Position numbers and translations under genes: made by a program. Positions 43,123-51,330 of a stretch of 64,000 nt of DNA are shown piece by piece. Position 1 is the first letter of the stretch. Each line of letters opens with the position of its first letter. Under the pieces are notes generated by a model, which ran no database searches, was not told the origin of the DNA, and saw only the letters and a list, made by a program, of their open reading frames with translations. The stretch covers positions 1 through 64,000 of the forward strand of contig DDIN01000007.1 in NCBI GenBank assembly GCA_002338565.1, written 5' to 3'. This DNA is from Hyphomonadaceae bacterium UBA1849 (GTDB lineage: Bacteria > Pseudomonadota > Alphaproteobacteria > Caulobacterales > Hyphomonadaceae).

Positions 43123-44052
43123 ATGCGCCTAGCCTTTATGGGATCGCCCGACTTCGCTGTACCGTCTCTGAAGGCGCTGATTGCAGCAGGCAATGACATC
43201 GTCTGTGTGTATTCCCAGCCGCCTCGCCCTGCCGGTCGTGGGAAACAGCTGCGCAATACGCCGGTTCATGACGCGGCGCTGGACGCAGGCATTGAAGTCC
43301 GGCATCCCGCCTCTCTCAAATCTCAGGAAGAAAAAGACGCGTTTGCGGCCCTGAATCTGGATGCCGCGATTGTTGTCGCTTACGGGTTGATCCTCCCGAA
43401 AGCCGTGCTGGCTGCGCCGAAATATGGCTGCATCAATCTTCACGGCTCGCTTCTGCCACGCTGGCGCGGCGCAGCGCCTATGCAGCGCGCGATTATGGCA
43501 GGCGATCTGGTGACAGGCGTACAGACCATGCAAATGGAAGCCGGTCTTGATACAGGCCCTGTCTATCTGACAGCAGAGACGCCCATCACCCGAAAAGACA
43601 CCGCAGGCTCGATCCATGATCGCCTCGCTGAACTTGGCGGACCGCTTCTGATCGAAACACTGGCGGGCCTCGATGCTGGTACGCTTCAGGCTGAACCTCA
43701 GGCCGAAGACGGCGTCACCTACGCGCACAAGCTCGGCCCTGAGGACACACGTATCGACTGGACCAAGCCTGCCGCAGAGATTGATTGCCAGATACGCGGC
43801 CTCTCGCCCTTCCCCGGCGCATGGTTCGAGATCCAACAGAACGGCAAGCGTGTGCGCGTTAAAGCGCTCATGTCAGAGCTAACGGACGGTAAGGGCGATG
43901 CAGCCAGCGTGACCGATGACCAGCTGACGATTGCCTGCGGAGATGACTATGCAGTGCGCCTCACGCAAGTGCAGAAAGCTGGCAAGAGCGCCTGCAGCGC
44001 TGAGGACTTCCTGCGCGGAAATCCGCTTAAAGCTGGCGATGAGGTATTTTGA
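43123..44052 (+). CDS. fmt: Methionyl-tRNA formyltransferase
   Basis: 309 residues from the ATG at 43123, with AAGGA upstream. It transfers a formyl group from 10-formyl-THF to initiator Met-tRNA. The N-terminal Rossmann domain starts MRLAFMGSPDFAVPSLKALI. The catalytic region shows CINLHGSLLPRWRGAAPMQR (Asn, His) and METGLDTGP-like MEAGLDTGPVYL with the key Asp. The C-terminal OB-fold follows (GLSPFPGAWF). Its stop overlaps the start of the GNAT gene by one base. Confidence 0.97.
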   Translation: MRLAFMGSPDFAVPSLKALIAAGNDIVCVYSQPPRPAGRGKQLRNTPVHDAALDAGIEVRHPASLKSQEEKDAFAALNLDAAIVVAYGLILPKAVLAAPKYGCINLHGSLLPRWRGAAPMQRAIMAGDLVTGVQTMQMEAGLDTGPVYLTAETPITRKDTAGSIHDRLAELGGPLLIETLAGLDAGTLQAEPQAEDGVTYAHKLGPEDTRIDWTKPAAEIDCQIRGLSPFPGAWFEIQQNGKRVRVKALMSELTDGKGDAASVTDDQLTIACGDDYAVRLTQVQKAGKSACSAEDFLRGNPLKAGDEVF

Positions 44053-44555
44053 TGAGCGAAGATATCACACTACGTCTGGCCAGCGAGGCCGACCTTTCGG
44101 CGATTAAAAACCTGAACGACCTTGCCTTCGGGCAGGACGATGAAGGCCTGATCGTCGAGCGTCTTTACGAAAATGACGAAGCCCTTCTCGCATTGGTCGC
44201 GGAGCGTGATGGTGCGATCGTCGGGCATATCCAGTTCTTCCCGATCGATACCTCCGGCATGCTGCCTGCGAAATTCGCAGGGCTCGGCCCGATGTCTGTC
44301 CATCCGGACTTTCAGGGCACAGGCCTTGGCGGAGAGCTGATCGGTGCTGGCCTGAAAGAGGTCAAAGCCCTCGGCTTTCAGAAAGTGTTCGTGCTGGGTC
44401 ATGCCGAATACTATCCGCGCTTTGGTTTTTCCGTGGACGAAACCGCAGGCATGGCAGCGCCATGGGGCGGACCGCATTTCATGGCAATCGAGCTCGATCC
44501 GGGTAGCCCGCCACTTGCCGAGCTCCACTATCCGTCTGCATTCTTCGAGGGTTAG
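44052..44555 (+). CDS. GNAT-family N-acetyltransferase
   Basis: 167 residues from the ATG at 44052, overlapping the fmt stop (TGATG). Typical GNAT elements: TLRLASEADLSAIKNLNDLA, then GLGPMSVHPDFQGTGLGGEL (acetyl-CoA loop) and VFVLGHAEYYPRFGF, the end matching the group of predicted YhbS-type acetyltransferases. Substrate unknown. Part of the def-fmt transcript by spacing. Confidence 0.9.
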   Translation: MSEDITLRLASEADLSAIKNLNDLAFGQDDEGLIVERLYENDEALLALVAERDGAIVGHIQFFPIDTSGMLPAKFAGLGPMSVHPDFQGTGLGGELIGAGLKEVKALGFQKVFVLGHAEYYPRFGFSVDETAGMAAPWGGPHFMAIELDPGSPPLAELHYPSAFFEG

Positions 44556-44572
44556 ATCTATGCTCGACGTTT

Positions 44573-44646
44573 GCGCTCGTCCCTGCGCAGGCAGGGAACT
44601 CGAACACTACAACCAGTTTCCCGCCTTCGCGGGAATAAGCGAAGGT
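44573..44646 (-). repeat. Extragenic palindromic pair, copy 1 (repeat A)
   Basis: Two hairpins about 20 bp apart: TCCCTGCGCAGGCAGGGA (44580-44597) and TTCCCGCCTTCGCGGGAA (44618-44635), with flanks gcgctcg and aagcgaagg. Its reverse complement aligns well with 62412-62492. It fills the gap between the GNAT gene and truA, and its end (GCGAAGG) is the only Shine-Dalgarno-like sequence before the truA ATG. Confidence 0.85.
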
Positions 44647-44653
44647 ACATCGC

Positions 44654-45391
44654 ATGCCGCGCTATAAACTCACCATCGAATATGACGGACGGCCTTATGC
44701 AGGCTGGCAACGTCAACCGGACCAACCGAGCGTTCAGCAGGCATTGGAAGATGCTGCCGCGAAGGTAAACGGCACGCCGGTACAGGTTCAGGGCGCAGGC
44801 CGCACGGATTCAGGCGTTCATGCTACCGGGCAAGTCGCACATATCGACATGCAAAAGGACATGCCAGCCGAGAAGGTTATGGATGCCATCAATTTTCACC
44901 TGAAGCCTAACCCTGTCTCCATTCTGAAATCGATCGAAGTGGACGAGGACTTCCACGCGCGTTTCAGCGCGAAGGAACGGTTCTATCTCTACCGGATTTC
45001 AAACCGCCGCGCGCCGCTGACACTGGATAGAGGCTTTTCATGGCGGGTTGGTGCAAAGCTCGACGCCGATGCCATGCATGCTGCGGCGCAGGCGCTTGTC
45101 GGCACGCACGACTTCACGACATTTCGCGACAGCCAGTGCCAGGCCGAAAGCCCGGTGAAGTCTCTCAATGCTATTTCAGTCACCCGTCTTGGCGAAGAAG
45201 TCCATGTGCGCTGCCGCGCCCTCTCCTTCCTACACCGTCAGGTCCGCTCTATGGTCGGTACGCTGGTCGAAGTGGGACGCGGCAAGGAAGATGTCCGCTC
45301 GGTGGGCAAAGTGCTCGCTGCCGCAGATCGCGCGCAATGTGGACCTGTCGCCCCGCCCGATGGCCTGCACCTCACACGCGTGGATTACTGA
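44654..45391 (+). CDS. truA: tRNA pseudouridine(38-40) synthase
   Basis: 245 residues. It converts uridines 38-40 of the anticodon arm to pseudouridine. Landmarks are YKLTIEYDGRPYAGWQRQPD, GAGRTDSGVHATGQVAH with the catalytic Asp, FHARFSAKERFYLYRI, FLHRQVRSMVGTLVEVG and GPVAPPDGLHL. The ATG at 44654 follows AAGG (44643-44646) at 7 nt, and this ribosome site belongs to a repeat element. Convergent overlap of 7 nt with the next gene. Confidence 0.97.
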   Translation: MPRYKLTIEYDGRPYAGWQRQPDQPSVQQALEDAAAKVNGTPVQVQGAGRTDSGVHATGQVAHIDMQKDMPAEKVMDAINFHLKPNPVSILKSIEVDEDFHARFSAKERFYLYRISNRRAPLTLDRGFSWRVGAKLDADAMHAAAQALVGTHDFTTFRDSQCQAESPVKSLNAISVTRLGEEVHVRCRALSFLHRQVRSMVGTLVEVGRGKEDVRSVGKVLAAADRAQCGPVAPPDGLHLTRVDY

Positions 45392-45906
45392 TCATCACTG
45401 CAGATCAGGTCTGCCAGTTCAACACCCTCAACGTTGAGGACAATATTCCAGGCGGCAAGGCTGTCAGCATCTGTCATGTCCAGCATGGTAGAGAAGAGAT
45501 GCACATAGTCCGCGCCTTCCTCGCCGCTCGTTTCAACGAGCAAATGCGTCATGCCAGACTGGCTCTCGGTTGCCTCGGAACGCCCCATCAGAACTGAGAT
45601 ATCATCCCGCTCGCAGGCTTTACGCGAAGCTGAGGTCAGGTTGAGTTCGTCGATTGTGCTGCCGTGATAAACGCCAAACACCTCGACAGGATTGGCAGGC
45701 GCAGAGATACCATCCAGGACCTGGTAAATAACGAAATCGCGGAAATGATAGGAGTTCACACGCCAGCCGACAGGCATCTGCCCGGCAAATGCGTCATTGC
45801 CCACCCTCTGCAAAGCAGGGGCGCTCTGGTTCGCCTGAGCCGCACTCATTCCGGTCAGGAGAAGTGCCGCCACACAGGCTGAAGATATGATTTTTGAGAC
45901 CTTCAT
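45385..45906 (-). CDS. Hypothetical secreted protein
   Basis: 173 residues from the ATG at 45906. The signal peptide is MKVSKIISSACVAALLLTGMSAAQA, with predicted cleavage before NQSAP. The mature protein begins PALQRVGNDAFAGQMPVGWR, has a strand-rich centre (VIYQVLDGISAPANPVEVFG) and two Cys (KACERDD, LICSDDQ). I recognise no family. Probably periplasmic. It stands between truA and dapE, overlapping the truA end by 7 nt in the convergent direction. Confidence 0.72.
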   Translation of the reverse strand: MKVSKIISSACVAALLLTGMSAAQANQSAPALQRVGNDAFAGQMPVGWRVNSYHFRDFVIYQVLDGISAPANPVEVFGVYHGSTIDELNLTSASRKACERDDISVLMGRSEATESQSGMTHLLVETSGEEGADYVHLFSTMLDMTDADSLAAWNIVLNVEGVELADLICSDDQ

Positions 45907-46028
45907 TACCAAATAGAATCCCCGCGTCGGCGTATTCTACTTCAAACAGAGATAGTCAGGAAACCAGATTCAACAGTTACGGGTAGATTTGACGCAAGGG
46001 AAAGAAACCGGAACGAGTAACCACAGTC

Positions 46029-46056
46029 TTCAGGGCGGCCGAATTCCCGCCCTGAA
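46029..46056 (-). terminator. Hairpin downstream of dapE
   Basis: TTCAGGGCGG / CCGCCCTGAA, a perfect 10-bp stem with an 8-nt loop, 10 nt past the dapE stop on the minus strand. No T-tract follows, so the assignment as terminator is tentative. Confidence 0.5.
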
Positions 46057-46065
46057 CTCTTATTA

Positions 46066-47211
46066 CTACCCGAAATAACGGGCCAGAATGCCAGTATAGA
46101 TATCGGCGAGCTGTTCCAGTTCGGAGACTTCGGTGAACTCGTCCACCTTGTGCGCGGTATCATTTTTGAGACCGAGTTCGGCCACTGGACAATAATCCTT
46201 GATAAAGCGCGCATCAGACGTACCGCCGCCCGTGGTGAGCGCCGCTTCTACGCCGGTGACGTCCTTCACCGCATCCACAATCATGGAGGTAAAATCGCTC
46301 GGCTGGGTGTAAAAGCTCTCGCCGGTGACTTTGAGGTCCAGATCAATCTCGCAGCCGATTGTTTTGCTTTCGACGGCGAGACGGGTGATCTCGTCTTTCA
46401 GTGCCTGACCGGTATGGTTTGTGTTGAAGCGAATGTTGAACTTCGCCTCGGCGCGCGCTGCGATCACATTGTGCGCAATGTTGCCCACATCCACGCTGGT
46501 GATTTCGAGATTCGTCGGCTGGAAGCCCGGCGCACCATCATCCAGATGCCAGCTTTCCAGCTTATGCAGGAATTTCAGGAGCGCGGGCACAGGGTTTGCC
46601 GCCTTGTCCGGATAGGCAACATGGCCTTGCTTGCCAGTCACAATGACTTTCGCATTCAGGCTGCCACGACGGCCATTTTTAATGACATCGCCGAGCGTTT
46701 GTTCTGAAGTTGGCTCACCGACAAGACAGTGCGACAGCGTCTCGCCGTCCGCCTCAATGGCTTTCAAAAGCTTGATCGTACCATTGACTGCCGGGCCTTC
46801 CTCATCGCCTGTGATCAGGAATGAGATAGAGCCCTTCGGCTTGCCATGCGCTTCAAGATGACGGGCTACCGCGGTGACGAATGCAGCGATCTGGGATTTC
46901 ATATCCACCGCGCCGCGCGCGATCAGCTTGCCATCGCGGACTTCTGCGCCAAACGGGTCAACGCTCCACGCGGCGGAATCGCCAACCGGCACAACATCCG
47001 TATGCCCTGCAAAGCAGAAGTTCGGTTCTTCCGTACCGAGACGCGCATAGAGATTGTCGACATCTTCAAACTGATAGCGTTTGCAGTCGAACCCGAGCGA
47101 TTTGAGCGCGTCTTCCAGCACGCCAAGCGCGCCCGCATCTTCCGGTGTGACAGAAGCACACCGGATCAGGCTTTGCGTCAGGCCAAGCGGGCTGGAGGTC
47201 AGGTTAGTCAC
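46066..47211 (-). CDS. dapE: Succinyl-diaminopimelate desuccinylase
   Basis: 381 residues from a GTG that overlaps the end of dapD by 8 nt. M20 metallopeptidase fold: FCFAGHTDVVPVGD (metal His/Asp), RGAVDMKSQIAAF, ITGDEEGPAVNGT (catalytic Glu and metal Glu), and late TGGGTSDARFI. It removes succinate from N-succinyl-LL-DAP in the lysine and peptidoglycan pathway, the step after dapD and dapC. The overlap points to coupled translation. Confidence 0.96.
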   Translation of the reverse strand: MTNLTSSPLGLTQSLIRCASVTPEDAGALGVLEDALKSLGFDCKRYQFEDVDNLYARLGTEEPNFCFAGHTDVVPVGDSAAWSVDPFGAEVRDGKLIARGAVDMKSQIAAFVTAVARHLEAHGKPKGSISFLITGDEEGPAVNGTIKLLKAIEADGETLSHCLVGEPTSEQTLGDVIKNGRRGSLNAKVIVTGKQGHVAYPDKAANPVPALLKFLHKLESWHLDDGAPGFQPTNLEITSVDVGNIAHNVIAARAEAKFNIRFNTNHTGQALKDEITRLAVESKTIGCEIDLDLKVTGESFYTQPSDFTSMIVDAVKDVTGVEAALTTGGGTSDARFIKDYCPVAELGLKNDTAHKVDEFTEVSELEQLADIYTGILARYFG

Positions 47212-48034
47212 GAAGCAGCTCGTTAATGGAGGTCTTCGCGCGTGTGCCTTCGTCCACCGTTTTCACGATCACAGCACAAGCCAGAGACGGGCCGCCTTTA
47301 GGGTCTGGCAGAGTGCCCGGAACAACAACAGAATATGGCGGGATGCGACCATAGCTGATTTCGCCTGTCTGGCGATTTACGATTTTCGTAGACTGGGTGA
47401 TGAACACGCCCATTGCGATGACAGAGCCTTCGCCGACGATCACGCCTTCAACGACTTCAGAGCGCGCACCGATGAAGCAATTGTCTTCAATGATGGTCGG
47501 GTTCGCCTGCAGAGGCTCCAGAACGCCGCCAATGCCTGTACCGGCAGAGATGTGGCAGTTCTTACCAACCTGCGCACAAGAGCCTACAGACGCCCATGTG
47601 TCGATCATTGTGCCTTCACCGACATATGCGCCGATATTTGTGTAAGACGGCATGAGAACCACGCCTGGCGCAATATATGCGCCGCGACGGACCGCTGCCG
47701 GAGGAACTGCGCGAAGGCCAGCCTTCTGGAAGTCTTCAGCCGTCCAGCCCTGAAACTTGGATGGCACCTTATCCCACCAGACGCCGCCATTGACGCCATC
47801 GGTCATGATTTCATTCGGGTTGAGGCGGAAAGACAGGAGAACCGCTTTCTTCAGCCACTGGTTCACAACCCACTCGCCATCATCGCCCTTTTGCGCCACG
47901 CGAGCCGTACCGGCATCAAGCATAGCGAGCGCTTCGTTGACAGCATCACGGACTTCGCCGGTTGTTTCTGTGCTGATAGTGTCACGCGCGTCAAAAGCGG
48001 CTTCGATCACGGACTGGAGATCGGTAGAGGTCAT
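47204..48034 (-). CDS. dapD: Tetrahydrodipicolinate N-succinyltransferase
   Basis: 276 residues. The N-terminal helical domain is followed by a left-handed beta-helix with hexapeptide repeats (AYIAPGVVLMPSYTNIGAYV, GAPxxGEG-like VGEGTMIDTWASVGSC, FIGARSEVVEGVIVGEGSVI), ending in the usual C-terminal PGTLPDPKGGPSLACAVIVK. It adds succinyl from succinyl-CoA to tetrahydrodipicolinate. AGGA lies before the ATG. Operon with dapE. Confidence 0.97.
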   Translation of the reverse strand: MTSTDLQSVIEAAFDARDTISTETTGEVRDAVNEALAMLDAGTARVAQKGDDGEWVVNQWLKKAVLLSFRLNPNEIMTDGVNGGVWWDKVPSKFQGWTAEDFQKAGLRAVPPAAVRRGAYIAPGVVLMPSYTNIGAYVGEGTMIDTWASVGSCAQVGKNCHISAGTGIGGVLEPLQANPTIIEDNCFIGARSEVVEGVIVGEGSVIAMGVFITQSTKIVNRQTGEISYGRIPPYSVVVPGTLPDPKGGPSLACAVIVKTVDEGTRAKTSINELLRD

Positions 48035-48057
48035 GTTTTTCAGGTCCTGAACTCGGT

Positions 48058-48762
48058 TTAGTTTTTAGGTTTCGACGTTTTCGCCGCCTTTAGAAACGTT
48101 GTCAGGCAATCCGTCAAATGATGAATGTGATCTGCGGCATCCTGCGCCCCTGCAGGACGGGCGCCTTCAGGCTCGTGGCTCCAATCTTTTTCGGAGTGAA
48201 CCAGCACTGTGGTGTAGCCCATATCATAGGCGGTTTTGAGATTTCGCGGCAGGTCCTCAAACATCACAGCCTCATCCGGTGTGATGCTGAAACGCTCATG
48301 CATGCGGTCGAATGCAACGCGCTCCGGCTTTGGCAGGAACCCGGCGTCTTCAATGCCGAAATAACCGTCGAATACACCTGTGAGGCCAAGCTTCTCCACG
48401 ACGCGGTCAGCATGTTTCTGCGAGCCGTTGGTGAACACGATCTTGCGTCCCGGCAGATCCTGAATGGCAGAGCGCAGCTCTTTCAGTTCCGGAATGGGCG
48501 TCAGATCAATGTCGTGGACGAAATCGAGATACGGCATAGGATCAATGCCATGCACGCTCATCATCCCGTTCAGCGTCGTGCCGTGCTCTGCGTAGTATTT
48601 TTTCTGCAGGCGTCGCGCTTCATCGTCTGGAAGCTTCAGTGTGTCGGCGACGAAGCGCGTCATACGGACATCAATCTGCGCGAACAGATCGCATTCAGCC
48701 GGATAGAGGGTGTTGTCGAGATCAAACACCCATTGGTTTGCATGCGATAGGTCTGCGCTCAC
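48058..48762 (-). CDS. HAD-family pyrimidine 5'-nucleotidase
   Basis: 234 residues from a GTG whose bases overlap the stop of the upstream DUF1036 gene (GTGA). HAD motifs: VFDLDNTLYP (nucleophile Asp), KIVFTNGSQKHA (motif II), KPERVAFDRM (motif III Lys) and VMFEDLPRNLKTA (motif IV). The SDT1/PPM1-like group with DLDNTLYPxxxxLF hydrolyses pyrimidine nucleotides. It is commonly found next to dapD in alphaproteobacteria, which fits the 23-nt gap here. Confidence 0.92.
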   Translation of the reverse strand: MSADLSHANQWVFDLDNTLYPAECDLFAQIDVRMTRFVADTLKLPDDEARRLQKKYYAEHGTTLNGMMSVHGIDPMPYLDFVHDIDLTPIPELKELRSAIQDLPGRKIVFTNGSQKHADRVVEKLGLTGVFDGYFGIEDAGFLPKPERVAFDRMHERFSITPDEAVMFEDLPRNLKTAYDMGYTTVLVHSEKDWSHEPEGARPAGAQDAADHIHHLTDCLTTFLKAAKTSKPKN

Positions 48763-49811
48763 TGGTTTTCGTCTTCCGTTTCTACGTACTCGAAATCTCG
48801 GTCGAAGAACTCGTAAATCAAGAGGCCATCTTCGGGAACATCTGTCTCGATGAAACCGGCTTCTTCGTAGAAATTGGCTTCGCAGGTCTCGCGGCCCAGA
48901 ATGGCGAACTGGGAGTGTGAGATACAGAAACGGTCAAGGCCGCCCGTGAGAACTTTCCGGCCCTCATCTGTATCCATTTCTGCGTACACAAAATGGGACG
49001 CAGAAATCAGGTCCTGATCAATCACACGTTCGCACGTATCAGAGGCCAGTGCCCACCAGCCACGGCTTTCCCAGCCTTCACCACGACGGCGGCCAATCGC
49101 TGCCCAGATGCGTTCTTCGGTGCGGTTACAGATCGTGAAACCAAGATTGCGGGACCGCTCAATGGCAATCTGTTCAAGATAATCGATCAGCTCTTCATCC
49201 GTCGCGTCGCTCGGCAGGTTCTGTTCGGAGAGAAAAGTGCGAATGGCCGCACGAGTGCGCCGCCCGATATAGCCGTCAATGGAGCCGGACTCAACACCCG
49301 CATCACCCAGCAGCCGCTGAATGCCAGCGGCCTGCGCATTGGACTGAGACCAGCGCGCCGTCTCGCGCAGGGTCGTTGTCCAGCTTGTACGGTCTTCAAT
49401 GGTGATCGCCTGAAAGCTACGTGTTTCGAGGCCCATGGCCGCACAGTCAGGAGGGCTCTCTACGGAGAATGTACCCTGCCCGTCGACGCAGAATTCATAG
49501 TCGCCTGTCCAGGACTGCTGCCCGCCGCGATGTGCGCGCGAGGTACGGCCATAGAGGAAATAAGGCGTACTGACCCGCAATGGCGCCTGCAGCACGACGC
49601 GGCACTCGCCCGGGCGCACGCGGTTCCAACCTTCAATGACGACATCATTATTGACCTGACGGCCTGTCGCGAGCTCTGCAATCATGCTGGTCTCGTTGCA
49701 GATTGACCAGCCTTCCTGCTCCTGAGCGCTCGCCGCAGCGGCACCTAGAAAACCGGAAATCAGAAAGAAACTAAGCGTTGGCAGAATTCGAGATAAGCGT
49801 GCCTGCACCAT
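48759..49811 (-). CDS. Secreted protein with two DUF1036 domains and a peptidoglycan-binding-like segment
   Basis: 350 residues from the ATG at 49811, inside the argB end. The first ~30 residues are a signal peptide ending AAAASAQ. Two DUF1036 copies are present: about 33-140 (WSICNETSMIAELATGRQ...VRPGECRVVL) and about 223-325 (GFTICNRTEERIWAAIGRRR...GWWALASDTC). Between them (160-215) a PG_binding_1-like helical segment (IQRLLGDAGVESGSIDGYIG, RRTRAAIRTFLSEQN) would bind peptidoglycan. The predicted location is periplasmic. Function unknown. The start overlaps argB by 41 nt, and a nearby GTG at 49808 is equally possible. Confidence 0.85.
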   Translation of the reverse strand: MVQARLSRILPTLSFFLISGFLGAAAASAQEQEGWSICNETSMIAELATGRQVNNDVVIEGWNRVRPGECRVVLQAPLRVSTPYFLYGRTSRAHRGGQQSWTGDYEFCVDGQGTFSVESPPDCAAMGLETRSFQAITIEDRTSWTTTLRETARWSQSNAQAAGIQRLLGDAGVESGSIDGYIGRRTRAAIRTFLSEQNLPSDATDEELIDYLEQIAIERSRNLGFTICNRTEERIWAAIGRRRGEGWESRGWWALASDTCERVIDQDLISASHFVYAEMDTDEGRKVLTGGLDRFCISHSQFAILGRETCEANFYEEAGFIETDVPEDGLLIYEFFDRDFEYVETEDENQ

Positions 49812-50679
49812 GATCCGTGAACAACTCCACCAGTAGGGCATGAGGTTTGCGGCCATCCAGAATGACGGCGGCTTCAACACCATTGCGAACGGCTGATGAT
49901 GCCGTCTCGAGCTTTGGAATCATACCACCTTTTGCAGTGCCATTGGCAATAAGCTCGCTGACATTTTCCGCGGTCACAGAGCGGATAAGTTCGCCCTGTT
50001 TGTCCAGTACGCCAACCACGTCTGTCATCAGAAGTAGACGCTTGGCACCGAGTGCACTGGCGATAGCGCCAGCAGCGCTGTCTGCGTTGATGTTATAGCT
50101 TTCATGGTTTGGCCCAACGCCAAGCGGCGCGATGACCGGGATGAAGCCTTCAGCCGCTGTAGAAAGCGCCTTGATGATATCAGGATTGACGCTGTCCGGC
50201 TCGCCTACAAAGCCGAGATCGACCACGCGCTCAATGGCAGAATCCGGATCGCGGACAGTCCGTTCAAGCTTCTTCGCACGCAGCAGATTACCGTCAGCGC
50301 CGGAAAGGCCCACACCTTTACCGCCAGCCAGATTAATAGACCGGACGATATGCGTGTTGATCGATCCGCCAAGCACCATTTCCACAACAGAGAGGGTCTT
50401 CTCGTCCGTCACGCGCTGGCCGTCTTCAAACGCAGACTTGATGCCGAGCTGATCCAGCATCCCGCCAATTTGCGGTCCGCCGCCATGCACGACAACAGGG
50501 TTGAGCCCAAGCTGCTTCAGCAGGACCACATCGCGCGCAAAGCCCTTGGCCAGCGACGGGTCAACCATGGCATGGCCACCGAATTTGATGACAACAGTCT
50601 GGCGATGATAGCGCTGGATAAACGGAAGCGCTTCGGACAGTGTTTTGGCAGACAGATAGCCCGGATCATTATCAGTCAT
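49771..50679 (-). CDS. argB: Acetylglutamate kinase
   Basis: 302 residues. Amino-acid kinase fold: TVVIKFGGHAMVD, VVVHGGGPQIGGML, GLSGADGNLLRAKK, INADSAAGAIASALGAKRLL, LLMTDVVGVLD and GMIPKLETASSAV. Phosphorylates N-acetylglutamate, the second step of arginine synthesis, and is usually feedback-controlled by arginine. AGGA precedes the ATG. 15 nt downstream of engB, and the last gene of the rpmH-rnpA-yidC-engB block. Confidence 0.97.
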   Translation of the reverse strand: MTDNDPGYLSAKTLSEALPFIQRYHRQTVVIKFGGHAMVDPSLAKGFARDVVLLKQLGLNPVVVHGGGPQIGGMLDQLGIKSAFEDGQRVTDEKTLSVVEMVLGGSINTHIVRSINLAGGKGVGLSGADGNLLRAKKLERTVRDPDSAIERVVDLGFVGEPDSVNPDIIKALSTAAEGFIPVIAPLGVGPNHESYNINADSAAGAIASALGAKRLLLMTDVVGVLDKQGELIRSVTAENVSELIANGTAKGGMIPKLETASSAVRNGVEAAVILDGRKPHALLVELFTDHGAGTLISNSANA

Positions 50680-50694
50680 TGGCTCATCCTCGGA

Positions 50695-51330
50695 TCAGCG
50701 AAGTGTTGCGATTTCGGCGCGAAGCTCGGCAATGCCGATGCCTTTCTCGCTCGATGTTTCCATTACAATCGGGTGGAAGGCAGGACGCTTGATCAGGCGG
50801 GCTTTGACCTTCTCCACCAGACCTTCACGCTCTTTAGCCTTAAGCTTGTCCGTCTTGGTCAGCACGACCTGATAGACGACAGCTGTTGTATCCAGAAGCG
50901 ACATGATCTCTTCGTCGGATTCCATAACGCCGCGGCGTGAATCGATCAGAAGAAAGACGCGCTTCAGCGTTGGTCGGCCCTGAAGATATTTCAGAGTCAG
51001 CTTCGTCCAGCGTGCAATGTCCGTCTTCGACGCACGCGCATAGCCAAAGCCCGGAAGGTCAACGAGAAACAGTTCTTCATTGAGGTTGAAATAGTTCAAC
51101 TCACGCGTACGGCCCGGCTCGTTCGATGAACGGGCGAGGTTCTTGCGGTTTGTCAGCGCGTTGATCAGGCTGGACTTGCCCACATTGGATCGGCCGGCGA
51201 AACAGATTTCAGGATAGTCCGCAGGCGGCAGGCTACGCATGTCCGTAACCCCCATAACGAAATCAACAGGAGCGGCAAATAAAAGCCGCCCCTGTTCAAT
51301 TTGTTCGTCCGTGTATTCGACGTCGCTCAC
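50695..51330 (-). CDS. engB: Ribosome biogenesis GTP-binding protein EngB/YsxC
   Basis: 211 residues from a GTG overlapping the yidC stop by 4 nt (GTGA). GTPase motifs: G1 GRSNVGKSSLINAL, G2/G3 RTRELNYFNLNEELFLVDLPGFG, G4 TKTDKL, G5 METSSEKG. It is needed for 50S subunit assembly. The LPPADYPEICFAGRSN start of the core is typical of EngB. Confidence 0.96.
   Translation of the reverse strand: MSDVEYTDEQIEQGRLLFAAPVDFVMGVTDMRSLPPADYPEICFAGRSNVGKSSLINALTNRKNLARSSNEPGRTRELNYFNLNEELFLVDLPGFGYARASKTDIARWTKLTLKYLQGRPTLKRVFLLIDSRRGVMESDEEIMSLLDTTAVVYQVVLTKTDKLKAKEREGLVEKVKARLIKRPAFHPIVMETSSEKGIGIAELRAEIATLR

Noticed and set aside
47081..48061. 326-codon plus-strand frame opposite dapD
   Set aside because: Antisense to a certain gene, composition rich in His/Arg/Phe, no start site and no family.
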